The notes beneath the pieces were generated by a model. The model was not told the origin of the DNA. It did not search any database and worked only from the letters and a program-made list of their open reading frames with translations. A stretch of DNA of 64,000 nt from Amanita rubescens (Eukaryota > Basidiomycota > Agaricomycetes > Agaricales > Amanitaceae). The translations under genes were made by a program, and so were the position numbers. Each line of letters opens with the position of its first letter. Position 1 is the stretch's first letter. Shown piece by piece: positions 1-12,149 of the stretch. The DNA lies in NCBI GenBank assembly GCA_015039365.1, contig WION01000039.1:1-64000 (forward strand). The letters are read 5' to 3'.

Positions 1-1397
1 GTCAGTTTCAAGTCTGTACTGACGATTTATCAGCGAGGTATGGACACCTGCTGAATGACGAGCTGTTCTGGTAAATATACAGGCAAGTGAGTATCTGCTC
101 TTGGGACGTAATAATCGTTTGGATCACGATCTAATTCGTCCTCGATGATGAGGCAGATGGGTATGTTGGTACTATCCGGTTAACGGCCGGGTAGTAATCG
201 AGCTGAACTGCTTGCAAAGTTTGCAGTTAGCGATTCAAGTTCACTGTCGGATGATGAACTTGGGAATAGGTTGTTTAGCCTATTTAGGTCTTCTGCTAAT
301 CTATTATATCTTCTAGCTCGACGGCTCATAGGCTGGAGCGAAGATTTATATCTAAAATTGGAACAATTAATGAGGTGTCATTACGAAAACGACAACAACC
401 CATTCGTGCAGCTTATGAGCTGCTCCAAGCATGGACATGCCTGGACGCCACCACCTTGGACGTGTACCCGTGTGTGTGAATGTGCTACCTGTAAGAGATG
501 ACATGCATATGGTCCTGGAACTGGGAGCGCGCAAAACGGCATTTCTCCCCTGGATCCCCTTGAACGGGGAGAACAGTTTGTTCCAGGAATAGAAATAGCT
601 TCTGGTCCATAAACCCCCCAGACAGCTATGTAAGCACGACCGGTAAACAATATGAAGCTATTTTAGATAGGAGTTGTGGGATCACCACAGAGCCTAAACT
701 TAGAATGATCCTATAGACAACATTCCGACTAGAGGAGTCCCTAAGGGCTCATCCTCAATAGACTGCGTGTACCACCCCAGATGGGATGTCAGCACGTCCT
801 TTATACTAGAATAGCTATTTACGAGCCCCTATTGTATTTATAAAGCCTCCAATGGGCTTATGATGTTATATCGTGCATTAATACCCCAATCACGTCACGG
901 AGGGCAAGTAAAACTCCGTGGGGGTCAGGGTTGCCATGCCACGCCCTGAGAAACGTAGGTTGTACCCTTATCCCTGGGTGTCTAGGAGATCCCCCTTAGC
1001 CCTAGGGTCCGGGCGCATGTCATTAGCTCTTATAACAGGTGCAAGGGTTAGCTGTAATCAACGGTGCTACAAGTACACAGACCCGCACGATACTATACCT
1101 GTGTTCACACATCGCGTACGTCGTTGGCGATAGCGTCGACAAGCAATACCATGTCGGGGCCCATAACCTGACGAAAGGGAAACGCCCAGTAGCGCAGCGT
1201 CGAGGAGTTAAAGCGATAGCTTACCCGATGTGTACAGTAGCTGACCACTCAGCTGAGAAGATGGTGGTAGGAGGTTAAGAGAGCTTGTTCCTATTCTACG
1301 GTACATGGCAGGTTTATATACTGTCTGTGTCCTAATAGGTAACAACATAGGTAAATATATGTAACTACATACGTCATATTCATATATGGAAATATGG

Positions 1398-1422
1398 AGC
1401 TGCGCTGATGTCATGCGCAGCT
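1398..1422. repeat. Hairpin with 8-bp perfect arms
   Basis: AGCTGCGC at 1398-1405 is answered by GCGCAGCT at 1415-1422 around a 9-base loop. AT-rich DNA follows (1480-1560) with its own short inverted repeats. This could be part of a decayed LTR or MITE. The family was not identified. Confidence 0.5.
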
Positions 1423-1929
1423 ATGGTGTCATATGGCGCCATCCGCAGTGAGGATGACGCAAGCGTACTAGAACCTGTCTACAAGGTTCTATCTATATAT
1501 ATTCTAATCTGCTTAGTAAGCAGATAAGATAGATCTCCTTGTTATCTTAGATTAGATAAGATAACTTCGTCAACGAGTTCAGAGATCTTTGCGAAGGCTG
1601 GGACGATCAGATGTGTAAGTCCCCTTAATGTCCGCACCTAGGTCGAGGAGCCTTTCATTCATAGTAGAAAGCGTAGTAGAAGATGATTTGATAGTGACTA
1701 TACAATACATAGTACAATTCATGACGCCAAAAAGTCATTTAACCACCTCTTCTGCCGCTGTACTCATACCCACTCTCGTCTTCCGAATTCTCCATAGGAC
1801 TCTCCCAGTAAATGTCATCTAGCCATTCTCTCCAGCCGCCTATCTGATATACATTGCACCGTTTTTACCTCAGACCATACGCCTGAATTCGCCCTGGTCC
1901 TTACATTCGATATTAACGACTATCCTCTT

Positions 1930-2078
1930 CCACCGCAGCCACCTTCTCGCTGTACTGTGCGGTAAGTCAACTAATCATTGTGTCGCGCCGCATATCTGAT
2001 TTCAATAGCACCCTTCTACAACCCATCCACCGCAGCCACCTTCTCGCAGGACTGTCGCGGTAATTCAACTAATCATTG
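1930..2078. repeat. Pair of ~50-bp direct repeats
   Basis: A segment beginning CCACCGCAGCCACCTTCTCG and ending in CAACTAATCATTG occurs at about 1930-1980 and again at 2027-2078, with a few differences. No flanking element ends are obvious. Confidence 0.7.
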
Positions 2079-2239
2079 TCTAGCACAACAGTTTTCTGCA
2101 TATACCACATATATAGTATTTTAGATTAACATATTTGCACGTCGCACGCAGCTTTCTATACAGGGTGTGTGTAACATAGCCTATTACCATCATCTATATT
2201 ATGACAAGTCAGCATGAAGATCTAATGATAAACGGAGTC

Positions 2240-2520
2240 TGGAGACATCAACACGTGAAGAATGCGTGGTTCATGCGTGGACAACGAGTGGACAACGAGG
2301 GAAGCTGAGCATGTGAATTTTATAATAATGCATTGGTCACGCGTGGACGACAGAAAAATATTTTGAGTTCGGCGTGATCATTCATGGATAATGAAAGGAA
2401 AAAAAAAAGATAAATGTAAGTTAATGCATGATAACTGATGGTCAACGCATTAACCATGCATGATCACGCCGTTCACGCATTATCATGCATGATAATGCGT
2501 CAACACGCACGAAGGACAGC
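2240..2520. repeat. Palindrome-rich cluster
   Basis: This 280-bp block repeats variants of GCGTGGACAACG, ATGCATGAT and TCACGC. It contains a perfect 26-bp palindrome at 2475-2500 with half-site ACGCATTATCATG. A run of A residues sits at 2398-2410. The density suggests a miniature element or repeated binding sites. No target duplication was found. Confidence 0.6.
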
Positions 2521-2952
2521 TATTTTCTTATATGTGTCCATTTTGACGCAACATAGACCTACACTTTTTGCGCATCAGGTGACACGGCAGCCCCCGGCCG
2601 TTTGGCAACGTCAATGCCGAAGGTACCAGCATCACTGATAATGAACCTATCGTGATGAAAATATCAGAGAGCACCATTGGGACCGTGAGGTGGTACAAGG
2701 TCTCAGGTTCCTATCCATTTCGACCGGGTATGCCCCACTTTCTAAATTCTAAGTTGCCCTTAGTTCGGTACAAGATCGTATCCAGCACCACTCACACCAA
2801 CGCAGGCCTGGTGTAGACTCTACGCTCAGGCCTAACGAGATCTATTCCGAGACTAATCCGAGCGACCCCATGATAGACCGTGCGTGAGAGAAGAATGTGA
2901 GAAATTGAACATGAATATGTAAATAGCCTGGAGGCAGACGTGCCGGACGGAC

Positions 2953-3210
2953 CTAAGCCCCCATTCTTATGCCCACGGTTTGCGGATGGTCGGCTTCAAC
3001 CAGTTTCGCAATGTCCCGTACTGGTACAAGGCGAGGGGCGCATTTTGGACCAATAGGCGATTCCCTGATGCAGAGTTTCTCAACGCTGGTCAGCGCCTTC
3101 ATGATGTTGTGAACCGCTTGGACTTCACAGGTGACAAGACGAACTGGTGAAACTGACTCCTTTCCGGATACAACCATGATGGCACTCGCAAGATTTACGT
3201 TGGCATTTTC
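2953..3210 (-). pseudogene. F-box/LRR paralogue fragment
   Basis: The minus-strand reading contains IMKALTSVEKLC followed by DIAKLVEAD. This matches IMRALTSVERLC and DIAEADD in the LRR part of the paralogue at 7674-9309. Only about 70 residues of the C-terminal LRR region remain, and no F-box is present. A transposon (3211-5263) follows directly; DNA beyond it does not continue the F-box reading, so the gene was already truncated or diverged. Plus-strand DNA at 2570-2640 also resembles the region flanking the intact-looking paralogue at 7400-7460, so a whole decayed copy may once have been here. It is the third member of a tandem family. Confidence 0.6.
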
Positions 3211-5263
3211 CAGCACTTTACACTCCCCCCCCTGTCCGAATAGACTCCGAGTCCAGTCCGAGGACTCCGAGGACTCCGAGTAGACTCCGAGTAGACTCCA
3301 AGTTCAGTCCGAGCCCAGTCCGAGGTGTGCTTCGGAGTCCGAGTGGAGTCCGAGTAGACTCCGAGTTCAGTCTGAGTTGAGGGAAAAAGAAAGTCTGAGT
3401 TCACTCTCAGTTGCAATAAAATACCAAAAAATGCTTAAAAATGCAGAAAAATCGTGTGATCTAGGCCATATAGGAATTGTAAAGCCAAACAAAGCCAAAC
3501 TTGAGATATTTGCAAAATATGTTTTCAGATGTGAGTGTAATCTTAAGAAGTGTACAAAAATTATGTGATCTGCATATGATACACTCATACACCTGTCATT
3601 CCATACTGGTGGTTATGAATGTCACCTCTGCTTGCATGCCCACAGCAGACTTCTGGCAGTTGCAGTTCAGCATCCACTTGCAGTCAACTTACACAATCCC
3701 ACCTGTTACCAACAACCAATGACATTGCAGAGAGTTGTTAGAACTCATGAATAAATGTGAGAGGGTTGGAGATGTGACTCATGTGAGGGGTCTGTGAATA
3801 TATTATCTCAAGGGAGAAGGGGGTGGATATGAGTTCTTGATGATTCTTTGGTGATGCCAGTACATGGTAGTGAGTAGTTGTTAACAGCATATTGTGTTAT
3901 GATCATCATGATGTTCTAGCATTTGCAGCCTACCAAAGCTTCCACACTAGTAGTAGAAGCATCCTGAGAGCCTCACCTTGCACAAGTTTGGTCATGTTAT
4001 ACCTCCAGCAACCACATCTGTTGGTGGGGAAGGTTGGACATCAGCAGTATAAGACCCTCATAGTACTCCACCACAATCATCATCCATAGGGGACCAGAGC
4101 TTTGTTTATGACAGCCTGGGTAAGGTAATAAGGAACGTGGAAATGAACAGGATTCAATGATTCTGATGCCATCTTTATTGTATATTAACTTGGAACTTGA
4201 AGATCATAGATTCATAGCAAACATCATCTTACAAACTTTTGCACACCAAGTTCACAAGTCCTTCCTTCACTTAATTTATACTTATTAAGGATGCTATATT
4301 GGATGAAGAAACTATCAGTGGCAATGCAAATAACACCCTTGGACAATTTCTCACTGAGAAGTTGGAAGAGTCAGCATTGCTGGTGACTCTATTTCAGATG
4401 TGCTCAGTATGTGGAACTTCACACAAGCCTTGAACTTGATGGTTGATGAACTGTTTGATCTAAAAGGTTGTAAGGCTGGAGAGAATCTTGAAAGATGTGG
4501 TGAATCGTGCAGTAAAGAAAGCTGCACACCCAGATTTGTATGTAAGATCAAAGAATTGTGGAAGGCAGGTCACATCAGCATTAAAACTTCATAATGATCC
4601 TCATTGTACTATACTAGCAACATTTTGTATGCCAGTGCCCCAATCAAACTTAGGTATTTTGCAAATATCTCAAGTATGAGTTAATTTAGCTTCACCATTC
4701 TTATATGACCTGGATCACATGATTTTTCCGCATTTTTTAAGATTTTTTGTGGACTTTTCAAATTTCTCACATGAAGCATCTGAAAAAGTATTTTGCAAAT
4801 ATCTCAAGTTTGGGCTTGTTTGGCTTTACCATTTTTGTATGACTGGAATCACATGATTTTTCTGCATTTTTTAAATATTTTTTGGGATTTTATTGTAGGT
4901 GTAAACAATTCCAAATAGTCCCAAATAGTCCCAAATAGACTGGCCATATGTATATAAGGCCCTGTCAATGTCGCCACTGCCCCCCCCGCTCTTGCTTGGG
5001 GGCGCTTGGACTGCTCGGACTCCACTCGGATTGCTCGGACTCCACTCGGACTCCAACATCCTCAGTCCGAGGACTCCGAGTCCAAGTCCGAGCTGAGCTC
5101 AGACTGAGCTCGGACTCAGACTTGAGCATTTGAGTGGCATCCCTGCCACTTCCTCAGTCCGAGGACTGAGCTCGGACTCCGAGCTCACTCCGAGCTGAGT
5201 CCTAGGACTGCTCGGATTCTGCTCGGAGTCCGAGAATCTTAGGGGGGGGAGAGTAAAGTGCTC
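3211..5263. mobile_element. Non-autonomous KDZ-type element, copy 1 (2053 bp)
   Basis: The left end reads CAGCACTTTACACTCCCCCC and the right end is GGGGGGGGAGAGTAAAGTGCTC, forming imperfect terminal inverted repeats. The 8-bp sequence GCATTTTC flanks it at 3203-3210 and 5264-5271. Both subterminal zones are packed with GACTCCGAG-like direct and inverted repeats (3228-3390 and 4985-5235). The interior has no credible long gene. It carries TATTTTGCAAATATCT motifs and TCACATGATTTTT motifs, plus a TATATAA box near the right end. A near-identical copy lies at 23577-25652. The terminal grammar matches the transposase-coding element at 13342-19713, so it is inferred to be mobilised in trans. Confidence 0.88.
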
Positions 5264-5271
5264 GCATTTTC

Positions 5272-5813
5272 GAAGGCGCCATTTGGCATTTGGTGAGTTA
5301 CCGTGAGTACAAGCAGTGCGGTATCGCACGCGAGTTGGACAAAAATATACCCTTGAGACGTGAGCGCTCTCTATTCAATTAAATCAGCACAGCGATGTTG
5401 ACGCATTCACATGCAAGTGATATGAATGTCAAGGCCGTACACGTTGATCTTGGACTCGAGAAGGTCAGAGAGAAGGGCCTATCAAGTTCAGGAAAGAAAC
5501 CAACGAGACGATGGATCCCGATTTTTGTATAAGTATTACTGAGGACCGTCATTTGAAATGTAACCGGACCTGAATGACAAATGTCGATGGATGTTGAGCG
5601 CTGATAAGAAGTTGTTGTGGTACAAGTATACTTCAGCTCAAAAAAGGCGGACGCCGTAGCAGCAAATTGTGCGTCTCCCCCATTCAGACTGATTCGGAAG
5701 TTGTTCGTGTCTTTCAGTGTGCTGGGTATACGAAGCGTGCAAAATACAGCTGTACAATAACATAGCGAGTTTTGTTTCTTTCACCATTAACTTACAAACA
5801 TGTAGTCGACAAA
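5272..5813. other. Intergenic stretch
   Basis: The 540 bases between the transposon and the F-box paralogue hold no supported gene. Plus-strand frames here are short and overlap the 3' end of the minus-strand F-box gene. Confidence 0.5.
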
Positions 5814-7402
5814 TCAGGTATTTACTGCCAGGCGCTTGTTTTCTAAAATGTCATAGTGTCTGTTGCTATCCTCTAAGCGGCGCTTGTATACCTCGGGATT
5901 CCGGGGATAGTGTATGGCAAGATCGATCACAGTGCCGGCCGCCAAAGCGTGAAGAGTCAAGATGAGATTCCGTTGATCATGATTAAGATAAATGACAGAG
6001 AAAAATGACCAACGGCTCATAATTTTCAATGCAAAATCAATGGCTGTTGATTCCTCGTCGAAGACACCGCACTGGCCGCAGCCACAATTATTCCTATCCA
6101 CGGTGATTATTAATTTTTCGAGCGGCGCAATGCTGGTGCCCGCAGGCGCCGACCCAGATTCTCCGCTCTGTCTGTCGAAAAAGGGAACTACCCCTAGTAT
6201 TAATTGTTTAAAGTGTCCGGGGCAACACGGCACTTGAACCACCCGCAAGTTTGGTAACTGTATGCTGTCCGATTGTATCATGTCCCGTGCAAAATCAGAG
6301 AAATCTCCCGCTACCGCCCCGCACATTTGTTTGACGCAAAGTTCTTCAATGCCAGACAGCACCTCGATAATGCCACAAGCCACGTGAATGTCGCAGTCTT
6401 GAATTGTCAAGTGGCGGACGCAACAGGAAGAGCGGTGAACAAGGGATGATAGTTCTTCACCATAGTCGTCTCGGCCTTGACAACTGTCCTGCACCAAGAG
6501 ATGTTCCAGTAATGGTGCCTCGAACCACGAAAATACGCCGGGAGAAACAAGCGAGATTTCAAGGAGCCTGAGACGTGGAAAATGTACAGATGGACACTTG
6601 AAATCACCAAACTCGTCTTCGGCGAAGGTCATGAAAAATCGTAGCTCTTCAACATTCTGAATCTGGAGTAAAAATGCTCGGAGGGTTCCCTTGCGAGTGA
6701 AATCCAGACAGATGACTTCTAACTTGAGCTTGGAAAGCTGTATCCAGGGGAACAACCATCTTCTCAGCGTCCATTCTTTTAACCCCTCCCAGTATGTCAA
6801 TTCTAGTTTGGTAAGGTGCGGCGCGATATCAAACGCCATGGGGACCTTCTGACCTTTAAATTTGGGCAGAATGATCCTCAGTGACTCGAGAATCTGCATC
6901 TCCCCCTTCCGTCCGACAAGAGGATTCATCGCGGACTCGTTCCCTATCCACAGATCTGCCTTTTGCCAACGATTTGAGTATGACAGTAACATCACCCATA
7001 TCGTAGAAAAACTTGGATTCGACGTGCGAACGATTATGGTGAGAGGATGCTGCTTGGAGCGTTTGAGGTAAGCATCGTACGTCGGTTCATTTCAGCGACG
7101 TAAGCCTGAAGAACGCTACGGGATGCCAGGTCCTCGGATCCGGGGTCATTGAGGGTAAGAGAGGACCACAAAGGCGGGTAGGACAAAAAGGCTAATCTCC
7201 AATGACTGCAAACTTGTCCTACGGCCCACGGGAATTCGTCAAAATGCAAACCGTTCGTCAAATGGTGGAGAGCGATTGGTTTATCACAGAGGAGGAGAAA
7301 TATTTCGCATAGAATTTCGATAGGCGCTCTTGATGTGACGCTCATTTCGACTGGATGACTTTGGTCGCCTCGGGTAGCAAAACTTAGGCGCGACATTCGC
7401 AT
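5814..7402 (-). pseudogene. F-box/LRR protein, frameshifted paralogue A
   Basis: The N-terminal reading (7402 down to about 7063) carries an F-box start, APIEILCEIFLLL, then a conserved FPWAVGQVCSHWR stretch. After about 7063 the homologous reading continues one frame away (PLTIIVRTS, then LLSYSNRWQKADLW) for some 390 residues of LRR-like repeats ending RHYDILENKRL. Comparison with the paralogue at 7674-9309 places a single-base frameshift near 7063. F-box proteins are the substrate receptors of SCF ubiquitin ligases, and LRR regions bind targets; Agaricomycetes carry large F-box families. The rest of the frame is open, so the lesion is recent or a sequencing error. Confidence 0.8.
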
Positions 7403-7673
7403 TTTCTATGAATCAGGTGACCTGGCAACTTCCGGCCGTTTGGTGACATCAATGCCCATCGGACGCAAGCTAGTACGCTTGAGAAGAGACTGCGCTACTA
7501 CGTGTGCCTCAAATAAGAGGTGCATCCGAGTCGTAGGGCGCACATTATGTTGAGATCTTAACTTGAAAGTCGTGAAGAGAGAGCAAATTCGGAATTGTCA
7601 ATCGTAGTTAACAGAATCACTATCTACTGGTTTATTCTTCTTAACGACCGTACCGGTGCTACTCTTCTTTGGA

Positions 7674-9309
7674 TCACCCATTGGCAGCCAGGTTGGAGAA
7701 TCGTATCGGCGACGGTGGACGTTGGAACAGGTGTGACACTGGACTCCCGGAAGCAATTAATATTGAGACATTCGAAGGAGCTCGCGCAACGTTCAAGTTA
7801 TCAACTGCGGTTAACAGATACACTACTTGCTGATGGGAATTTGGTTTTAAAATGTCATAGTGTCTGCGGCTTTCCTTAAGGTAGTCACTGGATAGTACTC
7901 CGGTATCACGGGGATAGTAGATGGTGAGATCAATCAGAGCCCCAGCTGCCGAAGCGCAGACAGTCAAGATGGGGTTCAATCCATTGAGATTGGTATTAAG
8001 GCCAGTGACAGAGAATGATGGCCAACTGCATATCAATTCTAATTCGTTTTTGATCGCTCTTGATTTCATGGTTTTGTAGAAAAGCCCACAACATTGACAG
8101 CTCCGACCAGTCCAATCCACGGTGACCATTAATCTCGAGAGAGACGAAATTTCAGAGCTAGCGGGTGCCGACCGTGGTTGTCTGTTCCGCACTTCGAAAA
8201 GACAAGATATTGACGAGGCATATCTCTTCAAAATTTTCCGGACAACATGACACCTGGAGCGTCCGCAAGTTGGGCAGGTATATATCATCTGCTTCCGCAA
8301 TGTCCTGTAGGATGTCAGGGCCATGATTCTGCGCAATGGAATCCTTGACACAGAGCCTTTCGACGCTGGTCAACGCCCTCATGATACTGTGGGCCACTTC
8401 AACTTTGCAGTCTTGAAGTGTCAAGTGATGAATGTCGCAGGACGAATGACGAACAAGTGATGATAGCTCTTCATTGCATTTATCTGGGTCATAGGACCCC
8501 TGAAACGGATTGCAGAACACCAAGAGATCTTCAAGTAAGGGCGCTTCGAACCATGAAAATACTCCAGGATAGACGAGAGGGATTTGAAGGAACCTGAGAC
8601 ATGCAAAACGTACGGGCAGACACTTTAAAGTACCAAACCCTTCTTTGAGTTGGGACTGGAAGAACAGCAACTCCTCAACGTTCTGAAGCTGGAGTAGAAA
8701 CGTTCGGAGCCTGTAGCTGTCGGTGAAATCCAAACCCTGGGGTAGGTCTAGGCTGAGCTTGGTCAACCGCGACCAGGGAAATGCCCATCCTCCGAGTCTT
8801 TCCTCTTCACCGTGCATTAGTTCTAGTTCGGTGAGGCGCGGCGCGATTTCAAATGCGGTGAGGTTCCCCCAAGGCTTGACTATCATTGAGAGCTTCAGGG
8901 ACTCGAGAACCAGCATCTTGCCTCTGCGGCTAACAAGACCATTTAAAAGGGAATCGTCTGATATCAATAAATGCAACTTTTTCCACCGATCAGAGCACGA
9001 TAATAACATATCCCATACGCCGTCGGAAAATCTTTCAACGAATGAACTTTGCACGCGAATGATTACGGTGAGAGGATGCGGCTCAGAGCGTCTGAGGTAT
9101 ATCGCCGTGCATCGCCCCATTTCAGCGGTGTAAGCAATGCTGAGATCGCGATGATCAGGTTCCTGAATGGAAAGAGAGGAGCATAAAGCTGGGTATGATA
9201 AAAATGCCGATCTCCAGTGCCTGCAAACTTGTCCTACGGCCCACGGAAAATCGTAACAGCGCGATCTGTTCTTCACCCTGTGGAGAGCGATGGGTGCATC
9301 GCGGAGGAG
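7674..9309 (-). pseudogene. F-box/LRR protein paralogue B, body
   Basis: This is a tandem paralogue of the 5814-7402 gene. The minus-strand reading runs APIALHRVKNRS, then FPWAVGQVCRHWR, then LRR-like segments (IMRALTSVERLC, LPNLRTLQV). A frameshift near 8195 moves the C-terminal part (RSAPASSEISS to RRHYDILKP) to another frame. Its 5' end stops abruptly at 9309, where an LTR retrotransposon begins. The missing F-box start lies beyond that element at 12842-12891. The gene therefore carries at least two lesions: the insertion and the frameshift. Confidence 0.82.
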
Positions 9310-9996
9310 TGTCATATCCTGTTCCAGACTCCACCCAAACTCCATGACCTCAGACCCCGATGGACTCCTGACTATACCCATGACCACTTTCCACCCATGT
9401 TGCATCTCATATCAAGCCTATGCCAAAACTCCGAAAACTCCGTGACAACTCCGTGACAAACTCCGTGACGGACTCCGTCACAACTCCATCACAACTCCGT
9501 GCATATTCGCTAAGTTCCTTTCTACATATTCTCCATACTTGTTTCACCTCTTGTTTCATCTCGGGTATCACTGGTATCATTATCCCTTCGTACCATATGC
9601 TCTACTCCACTTCCTGTTCCATATCTCTATGGTTTCCTCGCTTATCAGAACACGGCCATAGAACCCCTTGTCGGACTACGTATATAAGGCCTCACTTGTA
9701 TTCATACAGTAGTCCGAATATTGACTTGGATTGTGCCCCAACTCGTATTGACTCCCTGTCTTTCATCGTCTCAGACCTCACCCAGACCGCTCGCCCTTCG
9801 GACTCTGGTCCCGGACTCCATCCCGGACTCCAGAGCGTTCTCCAGAAGTTTAGGCAAGACGTACGTTAGCACGGCGCAGCTCGCACGCTGAAGCCTAGCC
9901 TTTCCCCACTACGTCCCGGACTCCGTTATACTCCGTCCTTCCCCGTCCGCAGCTTAGTTCCCGGGCTCCGTCCCAATTAGGATCACCATCCTTACA
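9310..9996 (+). repeat. Left LTR
   Basis: Long terminal repeat, 687 bp, TG...CA ends. A TATATAA box lies at 9681-9687, about 315 bp before the LTR end. The block at 9425-9505 repeats ACTCCGTGAC several times. Confidence 0.93.
9681..9687 (+). promoter_or_regulatory. TATA box in left LTR
   Basis: TATATAA in the LTR, upstream of gag on the same strand, is the likely promoter core for the retrotransposon transcript. The same box is in the right LTR at 12521-12527. Confidence 0.6.
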
Positions 9997-10028
9997 GTAT
10001 ATTCGGACTTGTGCGCGTGCGTCCAATC

Positions 10029-11222
10029 ATGCCCAACACTCAATCAAAGACAGGCCCCTCCCTTATTGGCCGTTATGCCATCTCCAATGTCTCTGCCCCT
10101 TCAATCTCAGTGCTCTTTCGTCGCAGAGGCAAGCCCAGGTTGTCTCCTTCTGTACACGGAAACTCCAGCTCCGAAGGTGAGAAATCGCCCAACTCCGTGC
10201 ACACAGACATCTCGGACTCCGGCCAAGAAGACAAACATCCTCCTCCACCAACCAACCCTCCGAATTCCAACCTCCTACTAGCCAACGCCATTCAGAATCT
10301 TAACCGTGGACTCCGAAAACTCCAGCACCCTTCATCTGCCGAAATTCCGGACCCCGAGCCATTTGATGGCACGGACCCCAGCAAACTCCGAGAATTTCTA
10401 GTTTCATGCAGTCTTGTGTTCTCAGACCGTCCAGACTTGTTCAGGAAAGATGAAAGGATGGTCCGCTATGCGATTTCCTACCTCAAAGGCGCGGCTTTAG
10501 ATTGGTTTGAACCCGTCATTATGGGTGATATCGATGACATTCCCGACTGGCTCTATGATTTTAACGCTTTTGTCAAAGAGCTCACGGACCATTTCGGACC
10601 TTACGATTTCCGTGGGGACGCCGAAACTGCACTCAGCAACCTCACCATGAAGGATCATCACCATGTCACTACATACATTGTCGACTTCAACAAACTCGCT
10701 TCTCGTACCGAATGGAATGAACCGGCACTCCGTGATCACTTTTTCCGTGGACTCCCGACTCGTATCCGGATTGAATTACTCCGTGGTGGCAAGCCGAAGA
10801 CACTCATCAAGATGCGTCTCAAGGCCCAACAAATTGATCAGGCTTATTGGTTGACCAAGAATGAACTTGCCAATGACACTGACCATTCTGCCACTACCCC
10901 CGACAATCACTCCACTCACAGTTCCGGATCTCATTCCTCAGTCTCACATTCATCACCCAACTCCCCAATCCCAAACCCCGAAACTCCAGACTTTGCACCG
11001 TCCAGTCCAAACCCCGAAATTTCGGACTCCACACCCTCCAGTCCCAACTCTGAAATTCCGGACTTTGCAATGTCCAGCCCAAACCCCGAAATTCCGGACT
11101 CCACACCCTCCAGTCCAAACTCCGAAACTTCGGACCCCACACCCCCCAGCCCAAATTCCAAAACTTCGGACTCCGAATCAGAGTATATGACCCCATTGGA
11201 GTCATCTGACTCAGACGAATAA
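10029..11222 (+). CDS. gag: Retrotransposon Gag protein
   Basis: A 397-residue frame from the ATG at 10029; the open frame extends slightly upstream but without an ATG. The region from about residue 100 to 270 is a typical Ty3-type Gag core: FDGTDPSKLREFL near the start, LKGAALDWFEPV, then LRDHFFRGLPTRI. Gag forms the virus-like particle that packages the RNA in the cytoplasm. No CCHC zinc knuckle was seen. Instead the C-terminus is a low-complexity Pro/Ser/Asn tail built of repeated SSPNPEIPDS-like units (DNA 10960-11180). The element encodes no pol, so this Gag would need enzymes in trans. Confidence 0.9.
   Translation: MPNTQSKTGPSLIGRYAISNVSAPSISVLFRRRGKPRLSPSVHGNSSSEGEKSPNSVHTDISDSGQEDKHPPPPTNPPNSNLLLANAIQNLNRGLRKLQHPSSAEIPDPEPFDGTDPSKLREFLVSCSLVFSDRPDLFRKDERMVRYAISYLKGAALDWFEPVIMGDIDDIPDWLYDFNAFVKELTDHFGPYDFRGDAETALSNLTMKDHHHVTTYIVDFNKLASRTEWNEPALRDHFFRGLPTRIRIELLRGGKPKTLIKMRLKAQQIDQAYWLTKNELANDTDHSATTPDNHSTHSSGSHSSVSHSSPNSPIPNPETPDFAPSSPNPEISDSTPSSPNSEIPDFAMSSPNPEIPDSTPSSPNSETSDPTPPSPNSKTSDSESEYMTPLESSDSDE
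10960..11180 (+). repeat. In-frame tandem repeats in gag tail
   Basis: About five degenerate units of roughly 42-45 bp encode SSPNPEIPD-like peptides. They make the Gag C-terminus a low-complexity tail. Confidence 0.75.
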
Positions 11223-11254
11223 CTGGCGTCCTCTGGATTGCACTAACTAGGAGT

Positions 11255-11960
11255 TGCGTCGACTCCAGTCACTAGTGCTAGTGGTTACCTCAATGTGGCC
11301 ATTTTCGACGACCCGGACTTGCTTGTTATCTCAGCTTTTTATCTCGGACTCCGTTACAACCCCATTCCCATCTCTTCGCCTCTCACCCCTATACAACCAA
11401 TATCACCTATCTGCCTCCACCTTGTGGATGGATCTGACGCCAACTTGCTGGTTGTCTTACCCCAGGTGAATTGTTCTTCTTTCCGTTGGACCTGAACTGC
11501 CACTCGTTCTCGGACACCGATGACCCCACCAACACAATCCGTTGATTGACCAGATGGAGCATCACCATATTCCGGACCTCTGTCATATTATGGTGCCAAC
11601 ACCCCTAGGATATCCCCCCTTGTCAAAGCCTAATCTCTGGCTCCGACTACCTACTATCCCTTGACCTCAGCGCTGCCTGACGCCTCTGACGTTAATCTGA
11701 CTACTGTAACTGAATATTTTCGGACTTACTTGACAGCCCCGAAAAAACCCCAGACCCATTCAGCTACTATACCCCACACTCCTTCAGACCCCATTTTTTC
11801 TCCTTCTTCATCCGACTTCTTCCCCAACTTCTCCCAAATGCCAGCCTCCATCTCCAATGGTCCTCTGGACTCCGAAAAACCCCGAAAAACTCCGAAAAAA
11901 CTCCGAAATTTCCAGACTTCATACACCTCCTTATACGACACCTCCCTTTGACAGAACAAC
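11255..11960 (+). pseudogene. Degenerate pol/protease relic
   Basis: Readings in mixed frames include DDPDLLVISAFYLGLRYNP and LHLVDGSDANLL. Their order resembles the aspartic-protease region that follows gag in Ty3-like elements, but no DSGA active-site motif was found and frames are broken. Later text (VTEYFRTYL) may be pol linker. No reverse transcriptase motif is present. An internal deletion of pol is the simplest reading. Confidence 0.35.
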
Positions 11961-12000
11961 TCCGAAAAAACTCCGAAAAACCCCGAAAAACTCCGGACTT
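11865..12000 (+). repeat. AACTCCGAAAA simple repeats
   Basis: Variants of CTCCGAAAAACTCCGAAA are repeated about ten times in the non-coding 3' part of the retrotransposon. Confidence 0.7.
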
Positions 12001-12136
12001 CACTGTTCTGACATCCTCCCTTGTCCTCTCTTATCCTCCCTCATCCTCTCTCATTCTCTCTTTGGCAATGTTTGTTGCGACTTATTGAACCTCGTACTCA
12101 TTCTCTCATCGACAATGGCCTCGAGGGCTCGGCCTT

Positions 12137-12146
12137 AAAGGGGGAA
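12137..12146 (+). promoter_or_regulatory. Polypurine tract
   Basis: AAAGGGGGAA lies three bases before the right LTR (TGTC at 12150), the expected primer site for plus-strand DNA synthesis. Confidence 0.7.
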
Positions 12147-12149
12147 TAC

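Larger units (their letters stand above)
1..2560. other. Gene-free stretch
   Basis: No convincing gene was found. Open frames are short, lack recognisable domains and overlap on both strands. Part of 700-1600 resembles decayed repeat DNA: AT-rich, with a strong hairpin and short inverted repeats. Small repeats and palindromes inside it are listed separately. Confidence 0.5.

Noticed and set aside
1300..1600. Solo Copia-type LTR
   Set aside because: The hairpin and AT-rich text recall one, but no TG...CA ends or target duplication could be fixed.
3367..4679. Short frames inside the twin elements that recur at 23584-25046
   Set aside because: Shared only because the elements are duplicates; they lack domains and overlap on both strands.
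10011..10028. Upstream extension of Gag to 10011
   Set aside because: The extension begins at GTG; the first ATG in frame is at 10029.
9425..12000. Link between GGACTCCG words in the LTR element and GACTCCGAG subterminal repeats of the KDZ-type elements
   Set aside because: The shared word is short and the arrangement differs; no aligned blocks were found.
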